NCBI GenBank assembly: GCA_017642695.1
Contig: JAEPQD010000002.1
Coordinates: forward strand, 806,001 to 870,000
Direction of reading: 5' to 3'
Length of the DNA stretch: 64,000 nt
DNA from: Parvibaculum sp.
GTDB lineage: Bacteria; Pseudomonadota; Alphaproteobacteria; Parvibaculales; Parvibaculaceae
The position numbers and the translations under genes were made by a program. The notes under the pieces are model-generated. The model searched no databases. It saw only the letters and a program-made list of their open reading frames with translations, and was not told the origin of the DNA. Below, in pieces: positions 56,087 to 64,000 of the stretch. Within the stretch, counting starts at the first letter, position 1, and each line of letters begins with the position of its first letter.

Positions 56087-58426
56087 ATGGTGAAGTTCGG
56101 TGTGGGGCAGCCGGCGCGGCGCGTCGAGGACGTGCGGCTCGTTTCCGGCAAGGGACGCTTTACAGACGACATATCGCTGCCGGGCCAGGCCTATGCGGTG
56201 ATGGTCAGGAGCCCGCATGCGCATGCGCGGATTACGGGCATCGACGCGGAGGATGCGAAGGCGGCATCGGGCGTGCTCGCCGTTTATACGGGGAAGGACG
56301 CGCAAGAGGCCGGGCTCGGTACGGTCTATTCGCCCGCCGCCGACATGCTGAAGAACAAGGACGGCACGCCGATCTTCAAGACGACGCGCAACCTGATCGC
56401 GACGGACAGGGTGCGCCATGTCGGCGACCTGGTGGCGATGGTTGTCGCGGAAACGCCGGCGCAGGCGCGCGACGCGGCAGACCTCGTGATGGTCGACTAT
56501 GACGACCTGCCAGCCGTGGCCGATACGGCGGGTGCGATTGCGGATGGTGCACCCGTCATCTGGGAAGAGAACGGTTCGAACCTCGCCTATGACTGGTCGA
56601 TCGGTGAGGCAGAGGAAACCGAGGCGGGGCTGAAGGCCGCGCATCACGTGACGAAGCTGAAGCTTATCAACAATCGCATCGTCGTGAATGCGATGGAGCC
56701 GCGTTCGGCGCTTGGACACCATGAGGCTGATCGCGACCACTACACGCTCTATACGGGAAGCCAGGGTGTGCATGGGATGCGCAACTATATTGCGCAACAT
56801 TCGCTCAAGATTCCGGTCGAGAAACTGCGCGTGGTGACGGAGGATGTCGGCGGCGGCTTCGGTATGAAGACCTTCGTCTATCAGGAATATCCGCTGGTGC
56901 TCTTTGCCTCGAAGATGCTCGGGCGGCCGGTGAAGTGGACGGCGGACCGCTCGGAAAGTTTCCTCAGCGATACGCAGGGGCGCGACCACGTGACGGAGGC
57001 GGCGCTTGCGCTCGACAAGGATGGCAGGATTCTCGCCGTGAAGGTCGACACCATCGCCAATCTTGGAGCGTATCAGAGCCAGTTCGGACCGTTCATCCCC
57101 TCGCTCGCGCCGCGCGGCATGCATGTCGGCGTCTACATGGTGCCTGCGATGCATAACCGCGTCAGGGCGGTCTATACGAACACGGTACCGGTGGACGCCT
57201 ATCGCGGGGCGGGACGGCCGGAAGCCTCCTACGTGATCGAACGGCTGATGGAGAAGGCCGCGCGGGAAATGAATCTCGCGCCGGACGAACTTCGCCGCCG
57301 GAATTTCGTGCCGCCGAGTGCGATGCCCTACGATGCCAAGCCGTCGCTGCCATTCGACTCGGGCGATTTCGAGCGCAATCTCAACGACGCGATGAAAAAG
57401 GCCGATGTGGACGGTTTTGCGGCGCGGCGCAGCGCTGCGGAGAAAGACGGCAAGCTGCTGGGTATCGGCTACAGCTATTACGTCGAGCGCACGGCGGCCG
57501 GCATGTCCGATTATGCGAAAATTGCCGTCGGTGGCGAGGACGGGCTCGTCCATGTCTGGACCGGACAACAGACAAACGGGCAGGGCCACGAGACGACCTG
57601 GACACAGCTCATCTCGTCGCGGCTCGGTGTCGACGCCGAAAAGATCAAGGTGCATCTCGGCGACAGCGACGTGTTGCCGGGCGGTGCGGGCACGGGCGGA
57701 TCCAAGGCTGTCTACATGGTCTCGGGTGCGATTTCGGATGCTTCCGACAAGCTGATCGACAAGGGCCGCGAAATTGCGGCGAACGAACTCGAAGCGGCGA
57801 AGGCCGATATCGAGTATCGGGGCGCGGATGGAGAGCCCGTCTTCGCCGTGGCGGGCACGGACAAGACCGTCGACCTCTTTGCCGTCGCAAGGATTGCCGA
57901 GACACAGGCCGATATCGGCGAGTTTGCCGGTGACGGCGAATATACGCAGAAGGGGAATACCTTTCCGAACGGTGCGCATATCTGCGAAGTCGAGATCGAC
58001 GGCGATACAGGCGTCTATCGCATCACGCGGTTCACGGCGGTGGACGATTTCGGGCAGATCCTGAACCCGATGCTTGTCGCGGGGCAGGTGCATGGCGGTA
58101 TCGTGCAGGGCCTCGGTCAGGCGATGGGCGAGCATGCGGTCTATGACGCGAACGGCCAGCTCGTGACCGGTTCCTTCATGGATTACTGGATGCCGCGCGC
58201 GGCGGATTTTCCCGATTTCAACGTCAGCTACAACGAGATTCCCTCGACCTCGAACGCGCTGGGCGTGAAGGGCGCGGGAGAGGCGGGCACGGTCGGCGCA
58301 CCGGCCGCCTTCATCAATGCGATGATCGATGCGCTCCGGCCCTACGGCATCGAGGAAATCGACATGCCGGTGACGCCGCTCAAGCTGTGGAACATCCTGC
58401 AGGGAGGCCGCAAAGCGGCGGAATAA
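56087..58426 (+). CDS. Molybdenum hydroxylase large subunit (xanthine/CO dehydrogenase family)
   Basis: 779 residues, full length. N-terminal ARRVEDVRLVSGKGRFTDDISLPGQAYAVMVRSPHAHARI, middle EDVGGGFGMKTFVYQEYPLVLFASKMLGRPVKWTADRSE, active-site loop VDAYRGAGRPEASYVIERLME (form II-like, without the CO-dehydrogenase Cys) and the catalytic Glu in VKGAGEAGTVGAPAA near residue 730. Needs a Fe-S and a FAD subunit; neither is encoded next to it, which is unusual. Oxidises an N-heterocycle or aldehyde; substrate unknown. Confidence 0.92.
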   Translation: MVKFGVGQPARRVEDVRLVSGKGRFTDDISLPGQAYAVMVRSPHAHARITGIDAEDAKAASGVLAVYTGKDAQEAGLGTVYSPAADMLKNKDGTPIFKTTRNLIATDRVRHVGDLVAMVVAETPAQARDAADLVMVDYDDLPAVADTAGAIADGAPVIWEENGSNLAYDWSIGEAEETEAGLKAAHHVTKLKLINNRIVVNAMEPRSALGHHEADRDHYTLYTGSQGVHGMRNYIAQHSLKIPVEKLRVVTEDVGGGFGMKTFVYQEYPLVLFASKMLGRPVKWTADRSESFLSDTQGRDHVTEAALALDKDGRILAVKVDTIANLGAYQSQFGPFIPSLAPRGMHVGVYMVPAMHNRVRAVYTNTVPVDAYRGAGRPEASYVIERLMEKAAREMNLAPDELRRRNFVPPSAMPYDAKPSLPFDSGDFERNLNDAMKKADVDGFAARRSAAEKDGKLLGIGYSYYVERTAAGMSDYAKIAVGGEDGLVHVWTGQQTNGQGHETTWTQLISSRLGVDAEKIKVHLGDSDVLPGGAGTGGSKAVYMVSGAISDASDKLIDKGREIAANELEAAKADIEYRGADGEPVFAVAGTDKTVDLFAVARIAETQADIGEFAGDGEYTQKGNTFPNGAHICEVEIDGDTGVYRITRFTAVDDFGQILNPMLVAGQVHGGIVQGLGQAMGEHAVYDANGQLVTGSFMDYWMPRAADFPDFNVSYNEIPSTSNALGVKGAGEAGTVGAPAAFINAMIDALRPYGIEEIDMPVTPLKLWNILQGGRKAAE

Positions 58427-58450
58427 GAACAACAAGCGGAGGGGGGACGG

Positions 58451-59134
58451 ATGAAGGGCAGATGGATCTCGGCGCTTGCGCTGGGAATAGCGACGTTCGT
58501 CATCACCGCGTATTTCGCGGCGATCTCACCTCCCGAAGCGGCGCATCCCGTCCCCGGCGACATGCGCGACACCATCGTCGCCTTCGAAATGGTCACGAAC
58601 GAGGAACAGCTTGCCGCGGTGATCGGTGAGAGCCGGACGGAATATGCCGAGCTTCGCGAAGCCATCGACCTGATCAACCGGGCCGATTTCCTCTATATGA
58701 CGGTCTACAGCCTTTTTATCGCGGTCTTCTTCTGGGCGGTGGCGGGCGTGCGAGACGACCGGAGCTGGCTCGCGGGCTGCGCACTCGCGCTTCTCGCCGG
58801 ACTTGCCGATCTTCGCGAAACGACGGTGCTGCTCGAACTCACGCAGGACGGGGCGGACACCGGCGAACTGATACCAGCACTTGTTCTCGGCACCTGGGTT
58901 AAATGGTTTGCGCTCGGCATCGCGGCGGCGCTGGCGGGCGTGGCGATGTTCACGACGAAGAGCATGCCGGTGCTGCGCTGGCTCGGAGTAGCGGCGGGAG
59001 CGGCGGCGCTGACCCTGACCGTCGCGGCCTATTTTTACCAGGTCGCGTTCCCGCAATTCATGGCGCTCGGCATTTTCCTCGTCTGGCTGCTGCAGGCGGT
59101 CTATGCCTTCCGAGCGATGCGGACGGCGGCCTGA
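58451..59134 (+). CDS. Membrane protein (hypothetical)
   Basis: 227 residues. A helix at 7-25, a periplasmic acidic stretch (about 30-75), then five or six helices (LYMTVYSLFIAVFFWAVAG, LAGCALALLAGLADLRETTVLLEL, WVKWFALGIAAALAGVAMF, LGVAAGAAALTLTVAAYF). Family not recognised. It starts 24 bases after the molybdenum hydroxylase and is probably co-transcribed. Confidence 0.7.
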   Translation: MKGRWISALALGIATFVITAYFAAISPPEAAHPVPGDMRDTIVAFEMVTNEEQLAAVIGESRTEYAELREAIDLINRADFLYMTVYSLFIAVFFWAVAGVRDDRSWLAGCALALLAGLADLRETTVLLELTQDGADTGELIPALVLGTWVKWFALGIAAALAGVAMFTTKSMPVLRWLGVAAGAAALTLTVAAYFYQVAFPQFMALGIFLVWLLQAVYAFRAMRTAA

Positions 59135-59218
59135 CCATCCATCAACGGCGGAAGCGGCGGGTATTTGCGCAGGAGGATCGAGGAGCAAAAAATACCCTCA
59201 CATTTCATCCTGATTTAT

Positions 59219-59231
59219 TGACATTTTGTCA
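59219..59231. promoter_or_regulatory. Inverted repeat before the second TetR gene
   Basis: TGACA-TTT-TGTCA, perfect 5-bp arms, 22 bases before the TetR start. It overlaps a TTGACA (59218-59223) and is AT-rich, as expected of an autoregulated promoter. Confidence 0.45.
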
Positions 59232-59252
59232 TTTTGATCCGACGCTTTCGTG

Positions 59253-59954
59253 ATGACCATGGAGGAAACGGGCTCCAGAACCCGAGAAGCCGCTGAAGCG
59301 GCCGTTCTGGACGAAAAGGAGAGGGACGAGGCCCCGTCCGCGAAGGCGGCGGAGGCAGGTTCTGCTCCCATGACCGGCGCATCGCGGCGAAAGCTCGAAA
59401 GCCGCCGCAAGCTCATGGCGGCGGCGCGCAAGCTCTTTGTCGAGCGCGGCTATCACGAAACGCGGCCGCAGGATATTTCCAAGGCGGCGGGTGTCGGCCA
59501 CGGCACTTTCTATCTCCACTTCGAAGACAAGCTCGACTGCTTCCTCGCCTTCACCGAAGAGGCGGCGGACGAACTTCATGAATTCGTCGAGCAGCATCAT
59601 GCGGTGGCGGGATCGCTTGAGGAAGGCATCCACGAATTGCTGACGGCGGTTTTCGAGTACTCGGATGAAAATCCGGGCGTGCTCGGCGCAGCGCTGACGG
59701 ACATCAGCGTGCTGTCGACAGGGGACACGGGACGGAAGATGCCGGTCGACCGCTGGGCCGAGGTCTGGGCGGAGCTTCTCGAAAAATGGAAAGAGGAAGG
59801 GGAGGCCGCATCCGATCTCGATGCGCGGATGGCGGGTTATCTCATCGTCGGTGCGATCAAGCAGGGCGGGGCCTATGGCTACCGGCGCAGGCTCGACCGC
59901 AAGCGCATGATCGACGGAATGACGAAATTGTTTGTGCGGGCCTTGAAGAAATAG
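59253..59954 (+). CDS. TetR-family regulator
   Basis: 233 residues. An unusual charged N-terminal tail (about 1-42, rich in Glu/Ala/Arg) precedes the helix-turn-helix: RRKLMAAARKLFVERGYHETRPQDISKAAGVGHGTFYLHFEDKLDCFLAF. The ligand domain follows with WAEVWAELLEKWKEEGEAASDLDARMAGYLIVGAIKQGGAYGY. Same strand, 45 bases before the unrecognised 60.0-kb gene and the SDR/LLM genes, which it likely controls. ATG at 59253; GTG 59250 and ATG 59259 are alternatives. Confidence 0.9.
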   Translation: MTMEETGSRTREAAEAAVLDEKERDEAPSAKAAEAGSAPMTGASRRKLESRRKLMAAARKLFVERGYHETRPQDISKAAGVGHGTFYLHFEDKLDCFLAFTEEAADELHEFVEQHHAVAGSLEEGIHELLTAVFEYSDENPGVLGAALTDISVLSTGDTGRKMPVDRWAEVWAELLEKWKEEGEAASDLDARMAGYLIVGAIKQGGAYGYRRRLDRKRMIDGMTKLFVRALKK

Positions 59955-59999
59955 CGGCAACCAATAACGGCCCGAAGCGGCCGGGCGGAGGAACGGGAC

Positions 60000-61034
60000 A
60001 TGGCGAAGCTCTCTTATTCGCGCGACGAGCTGATGGCGAGCCACGATTACGCGCGGCCGCATGAGCGCGCCGGCTACAAGCTGCATGGCGGATTCCTGGC
60101 GGACGGTACCTATGTGTCGCCGCGTGTGCTGCATCGCTGGCCGGCGGTGAAGGCCTGGCAGAAGGCGCTGACGGACAAGGGCTGGCCGCTGATCGATGCG
60201 ACGGTGCAGCTTCTGAAGCGCGGCAACTATCCGAACATTCCGCAGGAGAAGTTCCTGCTCTCGCACGGCATCGGGCAACCGCTCTGGAATTCGCTGACCA
60301 TTACAGGCGTGATCGAGGCGCGCGGACGCCAGCTTTGCGATCTGGACGCTCCGGACTTCCAGCAGATCATTGTGGAAGACATTTCCGAAACCTGCACGGG
60401 GCACCTGCACAAGGGATTGCTCTACGCGCATGGCGCGGACGAGGGCGGTGACCCGGAGGCGCCGGAATACGGCGCGCATGACGACATGTGGTATGCGGCG
60501 CGCGATCTCTGCTTCGGCGCCGGACGATATCCCTTGCCGGAAGTCCCCGAGAGCATCGGCCGTCCGGATACGGGGCGTCTGATGCCCCAACTCCCGGCAG
60601 GCTTCGAGCAGTTGATACTTCTACTGATGAATGTGCTGATGATCGAGGTGCGGGCGGAGAGTTTCTTCGCGTTCTGCTGCGATATCATGCGCGACGCCGA
60701 CGCCTTTCCCGAGCGCCGCGCCGAGGCCGCGGAAGCGGCGGAGATGGTGGAGCGCATCCGCACCGACGAGGCGATTCATGTCGGCTATCTGCAGACGACG
60801 GTCTCGGAAATGCGCAGCTTCACCTTCAAGACCGTCGATGGCGGCACCGTGAAGGGCAAGGACCTGATCGACCCGATCTGGGAAGGCATGGTGCACTGGC
60901 ATTCCGTGACGCAGGCCGACTTCTCGCGCGAACAGACACGCGAGGCGATCCGGGCAGGGCTTGCGGAGGTACAGGACGGAGCAACGCTTTTCGCCCAGTT
61001 CGACCAGCTTGACGATATTGCAAAGGCGGCGTGA
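60000..61034 (+). CDS. Unrecognised protein with partial diiron-like motif
   Basis: 344 residues, soluble; I cannot assign a family. Helical blocks around 105-135 and 190-255 carry Glu116, Glu120, His125, His127 (VEDISETCTGHLHKG), Glu206/Glu210 (LMIEVRAESFFAFCCDIM) and Glu247-x2-His250 (RIRTDEAIHVGYLQ). The latter half resembles the E/ExxH half of ferritin-like diiron oxygenases; the first half does not show a clean ExxH. It sits in a tight operon with an SDR and a luciferase-like monooxygenase, so an oxygenase role is a reasonable but unproved idea. Good GGAGG site. Confidence 0.75.
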   Translation: MAKLSYSRDELMASHDYARPHERAGYKLHGGFLADGTYVSPRVLHRWPAVKAWQKALTDKGWPLIDATVQLLKRGNYPNIPQEKFLLSHGIGQPLWNSLTITGVIEARGRQLCDLDAPDFQQIIVEDISETCTGHLHKGLLYAHGADEGGDPEAPEYGAHDDMWYAARDLCFGAGRYPLPEVPESIGRPDTGRLMPQLPAGFEQLILLLMNVLMIEVRAESFFAFCCDIMRDADAFPERRAEAAEAAEMVERIRTDEAIHVGYLQTTVSEMRSFTFKTVDGGTVKGKDLIDPIWEGMVHWHSVTQADFSREQTREAIRAGLAEVQDGATLFAQFDQLDDIAKAA

Positions 61035-61912
61035 TGAAAGACCTTTCGGGCAAGACGGCATTCGTAACGGGCGGCGCGAGCGGCATCGGACTTTCGATGG
61101 CGCGGGCTTTCGGGACGGCGGGCATGAATGTGATGCTGGCCGATATCAACGAAGAAGACCTCGCTGCGGCTGTGACGGAACTCAACGAACGGCAGGTGAA
61201 GGCAGCGGGCGTGCGCTGCGACGTGGCGGAGCGCCAGTCCGTCGAACGTGCGGCGAAGGAAACGGTCGACAGGTTCGGCAAGGTGCACGTCGTCTGCAAC
61301 AATGCAGGTGTCGGTGCCGGAGGTCCGATCGACGCCGTCAAGCCCGGCGACTGGGACTGGACCATTGCCGTCAACCTGATGGGTGTCGTTTACGGCATGG
61401 AAGCCTTCCTGCCGCATATCCGTGCGCATGGCGAGGGCGGGCACTATGTCAACACGGCGTCGATGGCAGGCATGATTTCCGTGCCCGGCATGGAGCCCTA
61501 CACTGCATCGAAATATGCCGTGGTCGGCATGTCGGAAGGCTGGGCGGGGCAGCTCGCGGCCGAGAATATCGGCGTGTCTGTGCTATGTCCCGGCTTCGTG
61601 AAGACGCGCATCTATGAAAGCAGCCGCGCGCGGCAGGACAAGTTCGGCCAGGCAGCCGATGAGCGCGATCCGGAGCAGGCGGATTTTGCCAAGCAGCTTG
61701 TGCTGGGCGGGATCGATCCCGACCGGGTGGGTGCGCGCGTGGTGGAGTCCATTCTCGCGAACGAGCTCTACATCTTCACGCATCCCGACATGGCGCCGCT
61801 GTTCGAAGAGCGCGCGAAGAACATCAAGGCGGCCTTCGAGCGCGCCAGTGAAAGCCCGGCACTCCAGGGGCTCGACTACAAGACACCGTCAGCCATCAGC
61901 ATGCTGGACTGA
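61034..61912 (+). CDS. SDR-family oxidoreductase
   Basis: 292 residues. TGGASGIG at 12-19, NNAG at 89-92, Ser143 (NTASMAG), Tyr156 and Lys160 (PYTASK). C-terminal helical extension (about 215-292) makes it longer than classical members. The ATG overlaps the stop of the preceding gene (TGATG). Probably handles an alcohol or ketone intermediate of the same pathway as the neighbouring oxygenases. Confidence 0.93.
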   Translation: MKDLSGKTAFVTGGASGIGLSMARAFGTAGMNVMLADINEEDLAAAVTELNERQVKAAGVRCDVAERQSVERAAKETVDRFGKVHVVCNNAGVGAGGPIDAVKPGDWDWTIAVNLMGVVYGMEAFLPHIRAHGEGGHYVNTASMAGMISVPGMEPYTASKYAVVGMSEGWAGQLAAENIGVSVLCPGFVKTRIYESSRARQDKFGQAADERDPEQADFAKQLVLGGIDPDRVGARVVESILANELYIFTHPDMAPLFEERAKNIKAAFERASESPALQGLDYKTPSAISMLD

Positions 61913-61935
61913 ACAACCCAGATCGGGAGGCGCCG

Positions 61936-63192
61936 ATGCGTTTCGGAATCTTCTACGAACACCAGTTGCCGCGGCCCTGGAACGAGGGCGACGAGCTGAG
62001 GCTCTTTCAGGACGCGCTCGACCAGGTGGAGCTCGCGGACCGGATCGGCATCGACCATGCCTGGGAAGTGGAACACCATTTCCTCGAGGAGTATTCGCAT
62101 TCCTCCGCGCCGGAGGTCTTTCTTGCAGCCTGCTCGCAGCGAACGAAGAACATCCGTCTCGGCCACGGCATCACGCTGATGCCGCCGAACTACAATCATC
62201 CCGCGCGTGTCGCGGAGCGCATCGCAACGCTCGACCTCGTATCGAAAGGCCGCGTCGAATGGGGCACGGGCGAAAGCTCGGCGCTGCTCGAACTCGGCGG
62301 CTATGGCGTGCCGGTGGGCGAAAAGCGCTCGCAGTGGCGCGAGGCGGTCGAGCAGTGCGCCAACATGATGGCGATGGACCCCTATCCCGGCTATGAGGGC
62401 GAGTTCTTCTCGATGCCCTGCCGCAACGTCGTGCCGAAACCGGTGCAGCGGCCGCATCCTCCGCTCTGGGTCGCGTGTTCCAACCGCGAAACCATCAAGC
62501 TTGCCGCACGGCTCGGCATTGGCGCGCTGACCTTTGCCTTCGTCGATCCCGCGGAAGCGAAACAATGGGTCGATGACTACTACCGTATCTTCAAGGAAGA
62601 GGCGGTACCGATCGGCCATGCCTGCAACCCGAATGTCTGCATGGTGTCGAGTTTCTCCGTTCATCAGAACGAGGAAGAGGCGCGCAAGCGCGGCCTCGAC
62701 GGGTTCCGCTTCTTCGGCTATGCGCTCGGCCATCACTATATTTTCGGTGAACACAAGCCGGGTCGCACGGACATCTGGGCGGATTTCGAGAGGGCAAAAG
62801 ACACCTTGCCGCTGAATGGAACTGGCGGCATCGGTACACCGGACCAGTTGCGCAAACATCTGCGCGCGTTTGCGGAGACGGGCGTCGATCAGGTTGCCTT
62901 CATCCAACAGGGTGGCAACAACCGCCACGAACACATTTGCGAGGCGCTGGAGCTCTTTGCGTCAGATGTCATGCCGGAGTTCAAGGAGCGGGAAGCCGAG
63001 CGCCAGAAGAAGAAGGCGGAAGAACTCGCGCCATATATAGAAAAGGCGATGGCCCGAAAGCAGTTCATGAAGGAACTCTCCGATGAGGAGATTCCGAACG
63101 TGATTGCGCTGGGGCGGCAGATCACCGACCCGGGAAATCAGGGGAAGAGCTCGATCGGCAGTTCGGTCAGGAATGCGAAGAGTGCCGACTGA
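61936..63192 (+). CDS. Luciferase-like (LLM class) flavin-dependent monooxygenase
   Basis: 418 residues. RFGIFYEHQLPRPWNEGDELRLFQDALDQVELADRIGIDHAWEVEHHFLEEYSHSSAPEVFLA is the TIM-barrel start; RLGHGITLMPPNYNHPARVAERIATLDLVSKGRVEWGTGES is the flavin-site block. PHPPLWVACSNRETIKLAARLGIGALTF and a C-terminal coiled segment rich in Glu/Lys follow. Needs reduced FMN from a reductase not encoded here. Last gene of the TetR/unknown/SDR/LLM cluster. Confidence 0.92.
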   Translation: MRFGIFYEHQLPRPWNEGDELRLFQDALDQVELADRIGIDHAWEVEHHFLEEYSHSSAPEVFLAACSQRTKNIRLGHGITLMPPNYNHPARVAERIATLDLVSKGRVEWGTGESSALLELGGYGVPVGEKRSQWREAVEQCANMMAMDPYPGYEGEFFSMPCRNVVPKPVQRPHPPLWVACSNRETIKLAARLGIGALTFAFVDPAEAKQWVDDYYRIFKEEAVPIGHACNPNVCMVSSFSVHQNEEEARKRGLDGFRFFGYALGHHYIFGEHKPGRTDIWADFERAKDTLPLNGTGGIGTPDQLRKHLRAFAETGVDQVAFIQQGGNNRHEHICEALELFASDVMPEFKEREAERQKKKAEELAPYIEKAMARKQFMKELSDEEIPNVIALGRQITDPGNQGKSSIGSSVRNAKSAD

Positions 63193-63322
63193 GTGCCTCA
63201 GGGACGGAAAAGGCCAGCAGTACGGCGGCATTTCTCTTTTGTCATGAAACGTCGGCTTGATCCGGCGCGGCTGGGAATTAGGTAAGTTTTCGTGGGTACG
63301 GAAACGACCGAGGAGAGAAAAA

Positions 63323-63778
63323 ATGAAAACGCTCGCGACGCTGGTGTTCGGCGCATTGATCGGCGGGGCCGGATTGGCGGGAAGCGCGCATGCTGCCGCC
63401 GACATCGAGGAAGGTGATGCACTTGTCATGGCCTGTCAGTCGCTGCTCGACAATGGCTCCGCCGAAGGCAGCAAGGACGAAGCATGCAAGGACTTTGTGA
63501 CCAGCATGATCATGGCGCAGGAAGACTCGCTGACGGTCGGCGAGCCCTTCAAGGCGCACCGGATCGGGCCGGACGAGGATGAGACGGCTTGCTTCGAAAT
63601 GCCGGACAAGCTTTCCTTCCGCGATTTCGCAACGCAGGTCGTTTCCTATGCGCAAGCGAATCCAGAGGCGTCCGAGCGTCCAGCCTATGAACTCGCGGCG
63701 CGGGCGCTCGAAGCGAAGTATCCCTGCGATCCGGAAGATCTGAAGGATATGGAAGGCGCAGACTCGCCGGCCGAATGA
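63323..63778 (+). CDS. Rap1a/Tai-like secreted protein
   Basis: 151 residues with GAGGAGAG before the ATG. Signal peptide (LVFGALIGGAGLAGSAHAA). Four Cys (38, 55, 90 and near 138) and the C-terminal QVVSYAQANPEASERPAYELAARALEAKYPC block resemble the Rap1a/Tai immunity-protein domain. In other bacteria that fold neutralises secreted amidases, but stand-alone copies are common and no effector gene is adjacent. Confidence 0.7.
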   Translation: MKTLATLVFGALIGGAGLAGSAHAAADIEEGDALVMACQSLLDNGSAEGSKDEACKDFVTSMIMAQEDSLTVGEPFKAHRIGPDEDETACFEMPDKLSFRDFATQVVSYAQANPEASERPAYELAARALEAKYPCDPEDLKDMEGADSPAE

Positions 63779-63781
63779 GGC

Positions 63782-64000
63782 TCAGGCATTCCGCAGGTAC
63801 CATTCCGCGTCAACGTCGCTGACGGAGGCGAAGAAGCGGTCGCATTCGACTTCCTTGATCGTAAGGAAAGTGTCCGTGAAGCCCTTGCCGAGCCGCGAGG
63901 GGAGAAAGGACGAGCCGCGGGCGACGTCGAGCGCCTTCCACCAGTTGAGCGGCAGGGTTTCTTCCCGTTCCTTCCGGTAGCCGTCTCCGGTTACCGGCGC
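63782..64000 (-). CDS. Glutamine synthetase family protein, C-terminal end
   Basis: Only the last 72 codons lie in the window. The minus-strand translation begins APVTGDGYRKEREE, continues LPLNWWKALDVARGSSFLPSRLGKGFTDTFLTIKEVECDRF and ends DVDAEWYLRNA, the typical C-terminal helix and strand of type I-like/PuuA glutamine synthetases (FxxVxxxExxxYL). Which family member it is cannot be told from this fragment. Confidence 0.8.
   Translation of the reverse strand, partial: APVTGDGYRKEREETLPLNWWKALDVARGSSFLPSRLGKGFTDTFLTIKEVECDRFFASVSDVDAEWYLRNA

Noticed and set aside
56063..58435. 790-residue open frame on the minus strand
   Set aside because: Antisense to the molybdenum hydroxylase gene; its translation is His/Arg-rich without any known motif, as expected for the reverse of GC-rich codons.
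59218..59246. Sigma-70 promoter using TTGACA at 59218
   Set aside because: No acceptable -10 at 16-18 bases (GACGCT region); only the inverted repeat is kept as a candidate site.
63323..63778. Type VI secretion immunity gene
   Set aside because: The Rap1a/Tai-like fold alone is not enough; there is no amidase effector or secretion gene nearby.

Overview
The window is high-GC, gene-dense DNA from an alphaproteobacterium. The proteins (alphaproteobacterial YidD/scaffold/ThrS neighbourhood, DUF2336, DUF2147, NsrR-type Rrf2, many acyl-CoA and flavin enzymes) look most like Parvibaculum or a relative in the Rhizobiales sense; that genus assignment is inference from protein character, not from a search. 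About 70 genes are supported. There is no rRNA, tRNA, CRISPR array, transposase or phage gene, so this is ordinary chromosome with mixed housekeeping and catabolic genes.

Layout. 0-7 kb: a truncated LysR regulator divergent from an NTF2-like/SDR pair; DUF2147 protein; a guanidine exporter (gdx) with a clear guanidine-II (mini-ykkC) riboswitch; a CsgG/HfaB-like lipoprotein; a DsbA-fold isomerase overlapping a rhomboid protease; DUF4389. 7-13 kb: a TetR regulator facing a carotenoid-oxygenase-family gene with a near-consensus promoter and an operator-like palindrome; DUF2157/GDYXXLXY membrane pair; CBS protein; patatin. 13-19 kb: hisI, folE, cysS, Fe-S scaffold, yidD, thrS. 19-27 kb: an ArsR-SRPBCC-VOC operon, a secreted Cys/His protein, an outer-membrane beta-barrel candidate, nitroreductase, HAD hydrolase and two adjacent 2-oxoglutarate/Fe(II) oxygenases, one fused to TPRs. 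27-33 kb: chromate transporter, a decayed D-aminoacylase pseudogene, a MaoC-CitE-hydroxyacid dehydrogenase operon, acyl-CoA dehydrogenase plus HIT protein. 33-40 kb: receiver protein, MFS transporter, a lytic transglycosylase behind a textbook sigma-54 promoter, nsrR divergent from a truncated haemoglobin with an NsrR operator, and a P-type cation ATPase. 40-53 kb: YghU, CoA transferase, PEP-mutase-family lyase, DUF2336 protein, thiolase, a degenerate EAL protein, NUDIX, NAD kinase, cutA, moaA, glpK. 53-64 kb: D-2-hydroxyacid dehydrogenase-type FAD enzyme, class II aldolase-like protein, orphan molybdenum hydroxylase large subunit, then a TetR / unrecognised metal-enzyme-like protein / SDR / luciferase-like monooxygenase cluster, a Rap1a/Tai-like secreted protein and the C-terminus of a glutamine synthetase family protein.

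The most informative signals are regulatory: the guanidine-II riboswitch, the NsrR site before the globin, the sigma-54 promoter, an orphan three-unit Pho-box-like array in a non-coding gap, a perfect 18-bp palindrome before the NUDIX gene, a GTTC-N7-GTTC SOS-like box and a 150-bp block of four perfect hairpins. The best candidate for an undescribed pathway is the 59.2-63.2 kb oxidative cluster. All positions are from direct reading; no database search was made.
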